The notes below the pieces were generated by a model, which did not search any database, had not been told where the DNA came from, and was given only the letters and a program-made list of their open reading frames with translations. This document shows, in pieces, positions 40,360-49,105 of a DNA stretch of 64,000 nt. Made by a program: the position numbers and the translations under genes. Position 1 is the first letter of the stretch; every line of letters begins with the position of its first letter. This stretch comes from Streptomyces xylophagus. Lineage in GTDB: Bacteria > Actinomycetota > Actinomycetes > Streptomycetales > Streptomycetaceae. The stretch lies in contig NZ_JNWO01000008.1 of the NCBI RefSeq assembly GCF_000716435.1, positions 383,196 through 447,195 on the forward strand. Reading direction: 5' to 3'.

Positions 40360-43317
40360 TCAGGCCGCCGCCGACGGAGTCAGCAGGCCCCTGACCTCCT
40401 GCGCCTCCGGAGCGCCCAGCGTCTCGAAGATGTCCAGCGCCTCCCGCCAGCAGACCTGCGCCCGGTCCAGCTGGCCGATGCCGGTGAGGGCGCGGCCGAG
40501 CACCGTGAGGACGTTGCCCTGCCGCCAGTCGCCGCCGACGCCGCGCAGCACCGTCAGTGCCATCTCGGCGTTCGCCGCCGCCTGGGCGGGACGCCGTGCC
40601 GTGAGGTCGAGTTCGGCGAGCCGGAAGACGGTCATGCCCTCCCACAGGCGCTGCCGTCGGTCCCGGAACACCCGCAGGGCTTCCTGGAGGCACTCGGTCG
40701 CCTCGGCCAGCCTCCCGCTCTGAGTGAGCGCGAGGCCAAGCGCGTAGCGGCCGTTGGCCCCCTTCAGGTCGTGCTCCATGTCGTCGTACATCGCGGTGCC
40801 CTGCCGGGCCAGTGCGACCGCGCTCTCCGTGCGGCCGGTCGACAGGTGGGTGCGGGAGAGGTTGCAGAGGGCGCTCGCCTCTCCCGGACGGTCCCCGACG
40901 ACCCGGAAGTTGTCGAGGGCGCGGGTGAAGTGCTGTTCGGCGTCCTCGAAGCGGCTCTGGTACATGGCGACCGCGCCGCTGATGTTCGACGACCAGCAGC
41001 TGGTGAGCGCGTCGCCCTCCGTCTCGGCCAGCTCGATGGCCCGCTCGCCCTCCTGGACGGCCGCGTCGAACCGGCTGCCGGAGACGTGGTGCACGAAGGC
41101 CAGTGCCATGAACGTCCGTGCCTCGGACCGGGAGTCGCCCGTCTCCTGGGCCACTTCGCGCAGCCGTTCCGCGACCGCCTCGTACTCCTTGGAGTTGGTG
41201 CCCGACTCCGCCAGGTCGCACGCGGCCCACAGGGTGTCCACGGCCCGCCGCAGCGTGCCGGTGTGGGCGGCCTGGCGGACGCAGGCCAGCAGGGAGACCG
41301 CCTCGGCGTACAGCCAGTCCTGTGCCGCGTGCCGGTCCGAGAAGACGAGCCCCGGGTACTCGGCGTGCTCCAGGTGGTCCACCAGCCGGTCGCCGGGCCG
41401 TTCGATGAGGTACACGCCCGAGACGGTGGAGAGGTAGAAGTCCAGCAACCGGGAGAGCGCGGCCTCCCGCCCGCTCGGCGGCGACTCGTCCCGCTCCGCA
41501 CACGCACGCGCGTAGAGCCGCACCAGGTCGTGGTACCGGTACCGCCCCGGAGCCGCCGACTCCACCAGCGACGTGTCCACGAGGGACTCCAGCACGTCCT
41601 CGGTCTCCTCGACGGGCAGGTTCAGTACGGCCGCCGCCGCGGCCAGCGAGATGTCCGGACCGTCCGCCAGCCCCAGCAGCCGGAACGCCCGCGCCTGCGC
41701 CGGCTCCAACTGCCCGTAGCCCAGCTCGAAGGTGGCCTTCACGGCCAGGTCGCCGGCCTGCAACTCGTCCAACCGGCGCCGCTCGTCCGCGAGTTTGGCG
41801 GCGAGGACCGAGACCGTCCACGTACGGCGGGCCGCCAGCCGGGATGCCGCGATCCGGATCGCCAGCGGCAGGAAGCCGCATGCGGCGACCACGTCGAGGG
41901 CGGACTCCCGTTCCGCGGCGACCCGTTCGGCGCCCACGATCTTCGTGAAGAGCTGCAACGCCTCCTCGGGGGACATCACGTCGAGGTCGACGAGATGCGC
42001 TCCGGCCAGGTCCACCATCCGGACCCGGGAGGTGACCAGCGCCGCGCAGCCCTCGGTACCGGGGAGGAGCGGGCGCACTTGGGCCGCGTCCCGAGCGTTG
42101 TCCAGCAGCACCAGCACCCGGCGGCCGTCCAGCACCGACCGGTACAGCGCCGAGCGTTCCTCCAGGGAGTCCGGTATCGCGGAGTCCGCGGTGCCCAACG
42201 CCCGCAGGAACGCGCCCAGTACGGTCTCCGGTTCCGCCGCACGCGAGCCCGCGCCCTGGAGGTCGACGTACAACTGCCCGTCCGGGAAGGCGGATCGCGA
42301 CTGGTGGGCCACGTGCACGGCGAGGGTCGTCTTGCCGACGCCCCCGATGCCGGCCAGCGCCGAGACCGCCATCACGCGGCCCTCGGCGGATGCCAGGACA
42401 TCGCTCAGTTCCGATACGAAGGACACGCGTCCGGTGAAGTCGGGGACCGTCGCCGGGAGTTGGTGGGGCCGGACCGGTGCCGGCACGGTCTCCGCGGCCG
42501 GTGCGGACGGCTCCGCGAGGCCGGGGTCGGCCTGGAGGATGCGCTGCTGGAGTTCGCGCAGGCCCGGGCGCGGGTCCACGCCGAGTTCGTCGGCGAGCAG
42601 GCGCCGGGTGTCCGCGTAGACCGCGAGGGCCTCCGCCTGGCGGCCGGAGCGGTACAGGGCGAGCATCAGCAGCTCGCGGAGGCGTTCCCGCAGCGGGTGG
42701 GCGGCCGTGAGGGCCGTCAGCTCGCTGACCGCCTCCGCGTGGCAGCCCTGCTCCAGGTCCATGTCCAGGCGCGATTCGAGGAGTTGGAGCCGCCACTCCT
42801 CCAGGCGGACCCGCTGTGCCTCCGCGTACGGACCCGGCAGCCCGGCCAGCGGCTCCCCGTCCCACAGCGCCAGCGCCCGGCCCAGGAGATCCCGCGCGTG
42901 GCACAGGTCACCCGCCGACTTCGCCTTCTCCGCCTCGTTCGCCAGGTCGTGCACCACCGACGCGTCCAACGCGCCCTCGGGCAACCCCCGTACGGCGTAC
43001 CCGCCCGACTCGCTGACGAGGACCCCGGCGTCCAGCGCCTTGCGCAGCCGGGACGCGTACGTCCGTACCGCGGCCAGCGCCTGCGACGGAGGGTCGTCAC
43101 CCCACAGCGCGTCGATCAGCTCGCCGGCGGTCGCCGTCCGCCCCTCGCGCAGCAACAGCGCGGCCAGCAGGGCGCGTTGCTGGGGAGATCCCGTGGGCAG
43201 CGAAACAGGGCCCCGCCAGGCACGTACCGGACCGAGCACGCTGAACCGCAGCGCCGTCGACTCTTCCGAGCCGGGTTCAGGGCGCCGCTGCTCCGGTACT
43301 CGCGGTCCACCGTCCAT
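40360..43317 (-). CDS. afsR: AfsR-type SARP transcription activator
   Basis: A 985-residue regulator, close to the 993 of S. coelicolor AfsR. Order: winged-helix DNA-binding domain (about 23-110), BTAD domain (118-262), NB-ARC ATPase with P-loop GIGGVGKT 323-330 and LVLLDNARDAAQVRPLLPG, then TPR-like helices to the end. Known role: phosphorylated by AfsK, binds the afsS promoter and stimulates secondary metabolism. The start at 43317 has AGGGGGA upstream and gives MDGGPRVPEQRR. The upstream gap of 209 bases is shared with the divergent amidohydrolase and its operator. Confidence 0.9.
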   Translation of the reverse strand: MDGGPRVPEQRRPEPGSEESTALRFSVLGPVRAWRGPVSLPTGSPQQRALLAALLLREGRTATAGELIDALWGDDPPSQALAAVRTYASRLRKALDAGVLVSESGGYAVRGLPEGALDASVVHDLANEAEKAKSAGDLCHARDLLGRALALWDGEPLAGLPGPYAEAQRVRLEEWRLQLLESRLDMDLEQGCHAEAVSELTALTAAHPLRERLRELLMLALYRSGRQAEALAVYADTRRLLADELGVDPRPGLRELQQRILQADPGLAEPSAPAAETVPAPVRPHQLPATVPDFTGRVSFVSELSDVLASAEGRVMAVSALAGIGGVGKTTLAVHVAHQSRSAFPDGQLYVDLQGAGSRAAEPETVLGAFLRALGTADSAIPDSLEERSALYRSVLDGRRVLVLLDNARDAAQVRPLLPGTEGCAALVTSRVRMVDLAGAHLVDLDVMSPEEALQLFTKIVGAERVAAERESALDVVAACGFLPLAIRIAASRLAARRTWTVSVLAAKLADERRRLDELQAGDLAVKATFELGYGQLEPAQARAFRLLGLADGPDISLAAAAAVLNLPVEETEDVLESLVDTSLVESAAPGRYRYHDLVRLYARACAERDESPPSGREAALSRLLDFYLSTVSGVYLIERPGDRLVDHLEHAEYPGLVFSDRHAAQDWLYAEAVSLLACVRQAAHTGTLRRAVDTLWAACDLAESGTNSKEYEAVAERLREVAQETGDSRSEARTFMALAFVHHVSGSRFDAAVQEGERAIELAETEGDALTSCWSSNISGAVAMYQSRFEDAEQHFTRALDNFRVVGDRPGEASALCNLSRTHLSTGRTESAVALARQGTAMYDDMEHDLKGANGRYALGLALTQSGRLAEATECLQEALRVFRDRRQRLWEGMTVFRLAELDLTARRPAQAAANAEMALTVLRGVGGDWRQGNVLTVLGRALTGIGQLDRAQVCWREALDIFETLGAPEAQEVRGLLTPSAAA

Positions 43318-43490
43318 CGCCGTTCCCCCTAGGCATGCCTGATAACTACGACAGTTTGCCTTGTCCGCGGCGGATGCGTCAGCTCTCGGAGACACCGCTC
43401 ACACCTGGCCGCGCGGGATATCACAAGGCCCTCACACGGCCTGCGCACAGTTCCGCACACAACCGAGCACCCCGAACCCGTATCCAGCTA

Positions 43491-43507
43491 GCTGACGGGT
43501 CGTCAGA
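43491..43507. promoter_or_regulatory. operator palindrome GCTGACG-GGT-CGTCAGA
   Basis: One mismatch from consensus. It is followed by a TACCGT hexamer (43515-43520) ending 6 bases before the amidohydrolase ATG, so the operator would overlap the -35 region of a leaderless promoter. Confidence 0.85.
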
Positions 43508-43526
43508 TCGGCGCTACCGTGGCGCC

Positions 43527-44771
43527 ATGGACACCCAGAACACCGACCCGGCGACCCTCCCACTGATCATCTCCGTCGACGACCACACCGTGGAGCCCGC
43601 CGACGTCTGGCAGCACCGGCTGCCCAAGAAATACCTGGACACAGGACCTCGCATAGTCCGCGCGCCACTGAAGGAAATGACCTTCCTGGGCGGCCGGTTC
43701 AAGCCCGTCATGGGCGAGCCCGGCGACGACGGACCCATCGGCGACTGGTGGGTGTACGAGGATCTGCACCGCCCCCTCACCCGCCTCGACACCGCCGTCG
43801 GCTACAGCAGGGACGAGATCAAGCTCGAAGTCATCACTTACGAGCAGATGCGTCCCGGCTCCTACGACGTCCCGTCCCGGCTCGCCGACATGGACGTCAA
43901 CCACGTCCAGTCCGCGCTCTGTTTCCCCACCTTCCCCCGCTTCTGCGGCCAGACGTTCACCGAGGCCGCCGACCGCGAACTCGGGCTGCTCTGCGTGCGC
44001 GCCTACAACGACTGGATGGTGGAGGAGTGGTGCGGCCCCGACGCGCGCGGCCGCCTCATCCCGCTCCCCCTGATCCCGCTCTGGGACCCGGAGTTGGCCG
44101 CCGCCGAGGTCCGCCGCAACGCAGCCCGGGGCACCCGCGCCGTCGCCTTCTCCGAGATACCCCCGCACCTCGGCCTGCCCTCCATCCACACCGACGACTG
44201 GGACCCGTTCCTCGAAGCCTGCGCCGAGACGCAGACGGTCATCGCCATGCACATCGGCTCCAGCAGCCGCATGCCGTCGACCTCGGCCGACGCCCCGCCC
44301 GCCGTCGGCTCCACGATCACCTTCGCCAACTGCTGCTATTCGATGGTGGATTGGCTGATGAGCGGCAAGTTCGAACGCTTCCCCGACCTCAAAGTCATGT
44401 ACGCCGAGGGCCAGATCGGCTGGATCCCCTACATCCTGGAGCGCGCCGACGTGGTCTGGGAGGAGAACCGCGCCTGGGGCGGAGTCGCCGACAAGGTCCA
44501 CCGCCCGCCGTCCGAGATCTTCACCGACCACGTCTACGGCTGCTTCTTCGACGACGCCTTCGGCCTGAAGAACCTGGACTCGATCGGCGTGGGCAATGTC
44601 CTCTACGAGACCGACTACCCCCACTCCGACTCCACTTGGCCCAAGTCCCGCGAGGTCGGCGAGGCCCAGATGGGGCACCTGGCACCGGACGTGGTCGAGC
44701 GGATCGTACGAGGCAACGCGATCGAGTTGCTGGGGCTGACGCCGGAAGGCCTGTGGGAGGGCCCCAAGTGA
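43527..44771 (+). CDS. amidohydrolase family protein (PF04909)
   Basis: A 414-residue metal-dependent hydrolase of the amidohydrolase-2 group, which includes ACMSD-type decarboxylases and cyclic-acid hydratases. SVDDHTVEPADVW near 12-24 supplies the first metal-ligand region, MHIGSSSRM near 236-244 a histidine, and YETDYPHSDSTWP near 356-368 the late aspartate. No ribosome-binding site precedes the ATG. Its stop overlaps the GTG of the LLM gene, so the two are coupled. Substrate unknown; decarboxylation or ring hydrolysis of a pathway intermediate is plausible. Confidence 0.8.
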   Translation: MDTQNTDPATLPLIISVDDHTVEPADVWQHRLPKKYLDTGPRIVRAPLKEMTFLGGRFKPVMGEPGDDGPIGDWWVYEDLHRPLTRLDTAVGYSRDEIKLEVITYEQMRPGSYDVPSRLADMDVNHVQSALCFPTFPRFCGQTFTEAADRELGLLCVRAYNDWMVEEWCGPDARGRLIPLPLIPLWDPELAAAEVRRNAARGTRAVAFSEIPPHLGLPSIHTDDWDPFLEACAETQTVIAMHIGSSSRMPSTSADAPPAVGSTITFANCCYSMVDWLMSGKFERFPDLKVMYAEGQIGWIPYILERADVVWEENRAWGGVADKVHRPPSEIFTDHVYGCFFDDAFGLKNLDSIGVGNVLYETDYPHSDSTWPKSREVGEAQMGHLAPDVVERIVRGNAIELLGLTPEGLWEGPK

Positions 44772-45691
44772 CCGGCCTCGCCTACGGCATCCAGCTGCCC
44801 GTCCAGTCCCAGAGCACCATCTACGCCGAGCCCTGGGAGGCCGACGCGGGTCCGGGCGACCTCGTCGAGATAGCGCAGGCCGCCGACCGGGCGGGCTTCG
44901 CCTACATCGCGGGCTGCGACCACGTGGGCGTCCCGCGCCGCCTCGCCACCGCCATGAGCACGATCTGGTACGACCCCGTCGCCACCCTCTCCTACCTCGC
45001 GGGCGTCACCGAGCGCGTCCAACTCCTCAGCCATGTCGCGGTCGTGGGCCTACGGCACCCGCTGCTCACCGCCAAGCAGTACGCCACCCTCGACCACCTG
45101 AGCGGGGGCCGCCTGATCCTCGGGGTCGGTGCCGGGCACGTGCAGGAGGAGTTCGAGGTGCTGGGGGTCGACTTCGAGCGCCGCGGGCCGGTCCTCGACG
45201 AGACGATCGACGCCCTGCGCGCGGCCCTCGGCCCGGACGAATTCCCCGAGCACCACGGCAAGTTGTACGACTTCGAGGGACTCGGGCAGCGGCCACGCCC
45301 CGCGCAGGAACACGTCCCCCTCTGGGTCGGCGGATCGTCCCCCGCCGCCGTACGCCGGGCCGCGCTCAAGGGCGACGGCTGGCTGCCGCAGGGCGACCCG
45401 CGCGCCAAACTGCCCGCGCAGCTCGAACGGATACGGCGACTGCGCGAAGAGGCCGGGATCGAGGGCCCGTTCGTGTTCGGGGCGATCACCGAACCGCTGT
45501 ACATCGGTGAACCGGGGTGGGAGGTCGGGCGGCGCACGCTCACCGGCGCACCCGAAGTCCTCGCCGAGTCGCTGCGTGCCTACGGCGCGATGGGCGTGGA
45601 CCAGATCCAGGTCCGCTTCCGCAACCGGGACCGGGCCGAACTCACCGACCAGATAACCGAGTTCGGGGCGGAGGTGGGACCCCTGCTCTGA
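44768..45691 (+). CDS. LLM class F420-dependent oxidoreductase
   Basis: A 307-residue luciferase-like TIM-barrel protein: VEIAQAADRAGFAYIAGCDHVGVPR near 34-58, LLTAKQYATLDHLSGGRLILGVGAGHVQEEFEVLGVDFERRGPVLDE near 99-145, and VPLWVGGSSPAAVRRAA near 181-197. The GxGxGxxxEE-type loop and the single-domain size fit the F420-using branch. It would oxidise an alcohol or reduce an enone on a pathway intermediate. Overlaps the amidohydrolase gene by four bases and is under the operator at 43491. Confidence 0.8.
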   Translation: MTGLAYGIQLPVQSQSTIYAEPWEADAGPGDLVEIAQAADRAGFAYIAGCDHVGVPRRLATAMSTIWYDPVATLSYLAGVTERVQLLSHVAVVGLRHPLLTAKQYATLDHLSGGRLILGVGAGHVQEEFEVLGVDFERRGPVLDETIDALRAALGPDEFPEHHGKLYDFEGLGQRPRPAQEHVPLWVGGSSPAAVRRAALKGDGWLPQGDPRAKLPAQLERIRRLREEAGIEGPFVFGAITEPLYIGEPGWEVGRRTLTGAPEVLAESLRAYGAMGVDQIQVRFRNRDRAELTDQITEFGAEVGPLL

Positions 45692-45696
45692 TCACC

Positions 45697-45759
45697 TCCT
45701 CTTCGAGCATGATCACCGCCTGTTTGAACGCAGTCACGGCCTGTTTGAACATGGTCACG
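45697..45759. repeat. three 21-bp tandem repeats
   Basis: Units at 45718-45738 (GCCTGTTTGAACGCAGTCACG) and 45739-45759 (GCCTGTTTGAACATGGTCACG), with a diverged copy at 45697-45717 (15 of 21 matching). Two helical turns per unit, lying 6 bases after the LLM stop and 59 bases before the LuxR-type gene. Confidence 0.7.
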
Positions 45760-45817
45760 CCGAGCCGCGTATGTATGGACGTACGGACGTCATGGCTCCG
45801 GCGGAAGGACCCCTTAC

Positions 45818-46468
45818 GTGCGATCCTCCCAGCGATTCGTGGTCGCCCTGGCCTCCGCCGGCTGTACCTGGCCGCACGAGGACTGGCCGCCCCCGGACGA
45901 TCCGTACGTGAGCGGTGTCCTGCATGTCTCCCCGCCCTACGACGGGCTGGCGGAGACAACCGCGGACGTCGTCGTGCTGCACTGTGAGGATCCGGCCGTG
46001 TCCTTTCCGGGGCTGCTGGAGGTCCTCCGCACCCGGGGTGTCCCGGCGCTCGTGGTCAGTCCGCGCCAGGACACCGAAGCGGTGGTCGAGGTGTTCCGGG
46101 CCGGGGCGGGCTATCTGGTCGAGGGCGACCACTGCCCCGCGATGATGTCCTCGGCGGTGATGGCGGCCACCGTCGGGCACACCTACCTCTCTCCGTCCGC
46201 CTGCGACGCCCTGCGCGAGGGGGCCGGGCGGATGGCCGCGACCGACGACGCGATGCAGCGGCTGCGCGCGCTGCTCTCGCCGCGCGAGCAGCAGATCATG
46301 GAGCTGCTGTCGACCGGCCTCGGCGCACGGCAGATCGGGCAGCGATTACGGCTGAGCGAGAAGACCGTCCGCAACAACCTCAGCAACATCTACGCCAAGC
46401 TGGACGCCAGGAGCGGCACGGACGCGGTACTGCGCTGGCTGGGAACCACGCCCGTGCTTCGCACCTGA
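45818..46468 (+). CDS. LuxR-type HTH regulator, response-regulator-like
   Basis: A 216-residue protein from a GTG start. The last 65 residues are a LuxR-type helix-turn-helix (LSPREQQIMELLSTGLGARQIGQRLRLSEKTVRNNLSNIYAKL near 151-193). The first 120 residues resemble a receiver fold (DVVVLHCEDPAVSFPGLLEVLRTRGVPALVVSP, then FRAGAGYLVEGD), but a phosphorylatable aspartate is not obvious, as in atypical response regulators. No kinase is adjacent. The 21-bp repeats upstream could be its own binding sites. Confidence 0.8.
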   Translation: MRSSQRFVVALASAGCTWPHEDWPPPDDPYVSGVLHVSPPYDGLAETTADVVVLHCEDPAVSFPGLLEVLRTRGVPALVVSPRQDTEAVVEVFRAGAGYLVEGDHCPAMMSSAVMAATVGHTYLSPSACDALREGAGRMAATDDAMQRLRALLSPREQQIMELLSTGLGARQIGQRLRLSEKTVRNNLSNIYAKLDARSGTDAVLRWLGTTPVLRT

Positions 46469-46489
46469 GAACCGTCCGGGAACTCCGGA

Positions 46490-47290
46490 TCAGGGTGCCG
46501 GGACCTCCGTCAACGGTATTTCCACGTCGGTGACATTGTCGCCGCCCTGACCGAATCCGGCCTGTTCGGATTCGGACTGGAGGGCCTTCGTGGAGTTCGG
46601 AACCGAGTCCGCCGCGGTGGTCTCGCATTTCACATTCCGCAGCCAGAGCCGCCCGTCGGGCGTTCCGTTGTTCAGGATCTGCGGATAGAAGACGTGTACC
46701 GTCGCCGCGCCCTCGCTCGGCGCGAAGAACACCGTCTGACCGTCCTGTGCCTCCTTGTACGTGGCCTTCAGGAATCCGCTCACATCGGTGCGCTTGGCGG
46801 ACCACATGTAGAAGGCGGTGCTGTCCGCCTGCACGGTGTCCGTCCGGCTGAACGCCAGTGTGGTCGTCTTGTCGTCACGCGTGATGTTGATGGTCGACGT
46901 GCTGAATTCCAGGCCGACTTCGAAGAGTGAACTCCCGAGTTTCGTGCCGGCCTCGGTGACGGTCCCCTCCTCCACCTGGAGGGTCCGGGTCACCGACGTA
47001 CTGACGTTGAAAGTCTTCGTCGCGGTGCTCGTGGAACCGCAGTTGTCACTCACCGGAGAGACGCGTTCGTTGGGCCCGAGGCTGTTCGCCTTGAACTGGA
47101 CGTCGACGAACTCGCAGTTGGCCAACTTGTCGGAGTCCGCGGAACAGTCGGCGGTCACTTCGGAGGGGGTCGCGGCGTTCGCCTGGTTCATCAGCGGGAC
47201 GATCACCGCGAGCGCCGCCACGGGGGCCAGGGCGAGGGTGATGCGCTTCTTCTTGCTCCGGTGGCTTCTGGTGCGGCCGGTCCGGGACAT
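46490..47290 (-). CDS. secreted beta-rich protein, possibly aerolysin-like
   Basis: A 266-residue exported protein. Signal peptide residues 1-39 (basic n-region with RSKKKR, cleavage near NANA-ATP). The mature part has an NCEFVDV motif near 57-63 and a long Ser/Thr-alternating stretch (FNVSTSVTRTLQVEEG, FEVGLEFSTSTINITRDD, TLAFSRTDTVQADS) that looks like the amphipathic membrane-insertion hairpin and strands of aerolysin/ETX-MTX2 pore-forming proteins. That similarity is by pattern only. The neighbour at 47352 shares the signal peptide style and the NC[ED]FV motif, so the two are distant paralogues. CAGGAGA precedes the start. Confidence 0.6.
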   Translation of the reverse strand: MSRTGRTRSHRSKKKRITLALAPVAALAVIVPLMNQANAATPSEVTADCSADSDKLANCEFVDVQFKANSLGPNERVSPVSDNCGSTSTATKTFNVSTSVTRTLQVEEGTVTEAGTKLGSSLFEVGLEFSTSTINITRDDKTTTLAFSRTDTVQADSTAFYMWSAKRTDVSGFLKATYKEAQDGQTVFFAPSEGAATVHVFYPQILNNGTPDGRLWLRNVKCETTAADSVPNSTKALQSESEQAGFGQGGDNVTDVEIPLTEVPAP

Positions 47291-47351
47291 GGGTATCTCC
47301 TGTGGGGTGTAAGGGAGTTGAGCTGCGGGTTTGTGAAGGCCGGCCGGAGGC

Positions 47352-48086
47352 TCAGCAGTCCTCCAGGACCGCCTTGGAGGTGCCGTCCACGACACCGGGG
47401 GCGCCCGCCGCGCCCGGCAGGATCACGGGTCCCTCGACGACGTCCGGTGCCACGAAGTTCTGTTCGGGGGAAGGGTTCACGGCGAAGCTGCCGGGATCGG
47501 CGTCGATCCGCACCCGCCATTCGCCGGTCATCCGCTGGAGTTTCGGCGTGAACTCCATGTGGAGCACCTTGCCGACCGGCACGTCCCGCGCTTCCGTGTC
47601 CCCGGCCGTCGCCGACTTCACGGTCATGTCCAGGGTTCCCTTGTGCTTGGCCCAGGACCCGCTCAGGAATCCGAACAGGCCACCGCCGCCGCCCTGTTGG
47701 GTGGAGACGTACTTTCCCTGACCTTGGGCCGCGGTCGACGACCAGGTGATGGAGACCTTGGCCGGATCGGTCGCGTTGGGCTCGCAGTTCGGGAAGTCGA
47801 TGGACGCCTTTTCGGTGGGTCCGTCGAAGGTCTCGAAGTTCGTCTCGACGAAATCGCAGTTGTCGGCCGCGAAACCGTCCGCGAAGGCGCCGCCGAAATC
47901 CTCCACCGACCGTTGCTCGCCATTGACCACCGCGGACCTCTCGCACATGGCCACGATCTGGTCCGGTGTCTTCGCGTCGGCCGCGTTCGCCGACGGCAGC
48001 AGGGTGACGACCGCCCCGCCCGTGGCGAGTGCCGCGCCGATCGCCACGTACCTGACTTTCCTGTTGCGCAATCTCCGCTTTGCCAT
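47352..48086 (-). CDS. secreted protein, paralogue of the 46490 gene product
   Basis: A 244-residue exported protein: signal peptide to about residue 31 (RRLRNRKVRYVAIG, then a hydrophobic core ending SANA-ADA), NCDFVETNFETF near 81-92, then Ser/Thr-rich strands and a glycine-rich loop QQGGGGGLFGFLSGSW near 131-146 in the middle. It ends TSKAVLEDC. Its function is unknown. The start is uncertain: ATG at 48095 and TTG at 48107 are also in frame and none has a good ribosome-binding site. The gene is adjacent to and co-directional with its paralogue. Confidence 0.6.
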   Translation of the reverse strand: MAKRRLRNRKVRYVAIGAALATGGAVVTLLPSANAADAKTPDQIVAMCERSAVVNGEQRSVEDFGGAFADGFAADNCDFVETNFETFDGPTEKASIDFPNCEPNATDPAKVSITWSSTAAQGQGKYVSTQQGGGGGLFGFLSGSWAKHKGTLDMTVKSATAGDTEARDVPVGKVLHMEFTPKLQRMTGEWRVRIDADPGSFAVNPSPEQNFVAPDVVEGPVILPGAAGAPGVVDGTSKAVLEDC

Positions 48087-48183
48087 GACACGCATTGTTG
48101 GAGTCAAGGCGAGGTATGGCCAGGGTCAAATGTCCCTACCCCGCGGTCACTTCAAGTGTGCTTGTGCAATCCCGCGGTCTTCA

Positions 48184-48200
48184 TCTGACGCTTCGTCAGA
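48184..48200. promoter_or_regulatory. operator palindrome TCTGACG-CTT-CGTCAGA (perfect)
   Basis: Perfect 7-bp arms. Followed by GGCGC-TACGAT (-10 at 48209-48214), the same layout as at 43491, with a ribosome-binding site GAGGAGG before the SDR start. Confidence 0.85.
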
Positions 48201-48246
48201 TACGGCGCTACGATGACCTGCATCCACCGATCCCGAGGAGGCCCGC

Positions 48247-49017
48247 ATGGGCAAGTTGGACGGGCGTGTCGTTCTGGTCACCGGGGCGGCGCGCGGGCAG
48301 GGGGAGCAGGAGGCGCGGCTGTTCGCGGCCGAGGGGGCGAAGGTCGTCGTAGCCGATGTGCTGGACGAGCAAGGGGAGGCGCTGGCGAAGGAGTTGGGCG
48401 CGTCCTACGTCCATCTCGATGTCGGCGACGAGGCGGACTGGGGTGCCGCGGTGGGGGCCGCCAAGGAGACGTACGGGCGGATCGACGGGCTGGTCAACAA
48501 CGCCGGCATCCTGCGGTTCAACTCCCTTGTGGACACGCCTCTCGACGAGTTCATGGAGGTCGTGCGGGTCAACCAGGTCGGCTGTTTCCTCGGGATCAAG
48601 ACCGTGGCGCCGGTGATGGAGGACGGCGGCACGATCGTCAACACGGCCTCGTACACGGCGGTGACGGGGATGGCGGCGGTGGGGACGTACACCGCCACCA
48701 AGCACGCCATCCTCGGGCTCACCCGGGTGGCCGCGCTGGAGCTGGCGAGCCGGCGGATACGGGTCAACGCCGTCTGCCCCGGCGCCGTCGACACCGCGAT
48801 GTCCAACCCGGCGCGGCTGGACCCGGACGCCGACCCGGAGGAGATGACCCGGGCCCTGGACGAGCTGTACCGCAAGCTCGTGCCGCTCGGGCGGATCGGG
48901 CGGGCCGACGAGGTGGCGCGACTCGCGCTGTTCCTGACGTCGGACGACTCGTCGTACATCACCGGGCAGCCGTTCGTGATCGACGGGGGATGGCTGGCGG
49001 GGGTCTCCGTTATCTGA
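48247..49017 (+). CDS. SDR family oxidoreductase
   Basis: A 256-residue classical [11 protein letters not shown] near 14-21, NNAGI near 86-90, catalytic serine in [10 protein letters not shown] and YTATK near 152-156 (Y and K of the triad), and the C-terminal [15 protein letters not shown]. Closest in pattern to 3-alpha-(20-beta)-hydroxysteroid dehydrogenase-like and FabG-like enzymes, so it may oxidise a cyclic secondary alcohol. A single-gene unit between operator copies at 48184 and 49013; the latter overlaps its stop codon. Confidence 0.85.
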   Translation: MGKLDGRVVLVTGAARGQGEQEARLFAAEGAKVVVADVLDEQGEALAKELGASYVHLDVGDEADWGAAVGAAKETYGRIDGLVNNAGILRFNSLVDTPLDEFMEVVRVNQVGCFLGIKTVAPVMEDGGTIVNTASYTAVTGMAAVGTYTATKHAILGLTRVAALELASRRIRVNAVCPGAVDTAMSNPARLDPDADPEEMTRALDELYRKLVPLGRIGRADEVARLALFLTSDDSSYITGQPFVIDGGWLAGVSVI

Positions 49018-49029
49018 CGAGGCGTCATC
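49013..49029. promoter_or_regulatory. operator palindrome TCTGACG-AGG-CGTCATC
   Basis: Perfect left arm, two mismatches on the right. It contains the SDR stop codon and lies 10 bases before a perfect copy. Confidence 0.7.
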
Positions 49030-49039
49030 TATTGACGAA

Positions 49040-49056
49040 TCTGACGCTACGTCAGA
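49040..49056. promoter_or_regulatory. operator palindrome TCTGACG-CTA-CGTCAGA (perfect)
   Basis: Perfect arms, 49 bases before the TTG start of the LLM gene; the last copy of the series in this window. Confidence 0.85.
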
Positions 49057-49105
49057 AAGTCGTAGCACTCATAGAGACCATCTGGACTTGGGACGGTGAA
49101 CCTCC

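Noticed and set aside
39830..43332. Very long open frames overlapping afsR (about 1000 codons on each strand)
   Set aside because: They are third-position G+C shadows of afsR; the translations are Arg/Gly/Pro-rich with no domain, whereas the afsR frame has BTAD, NB-ARC and TPR features.
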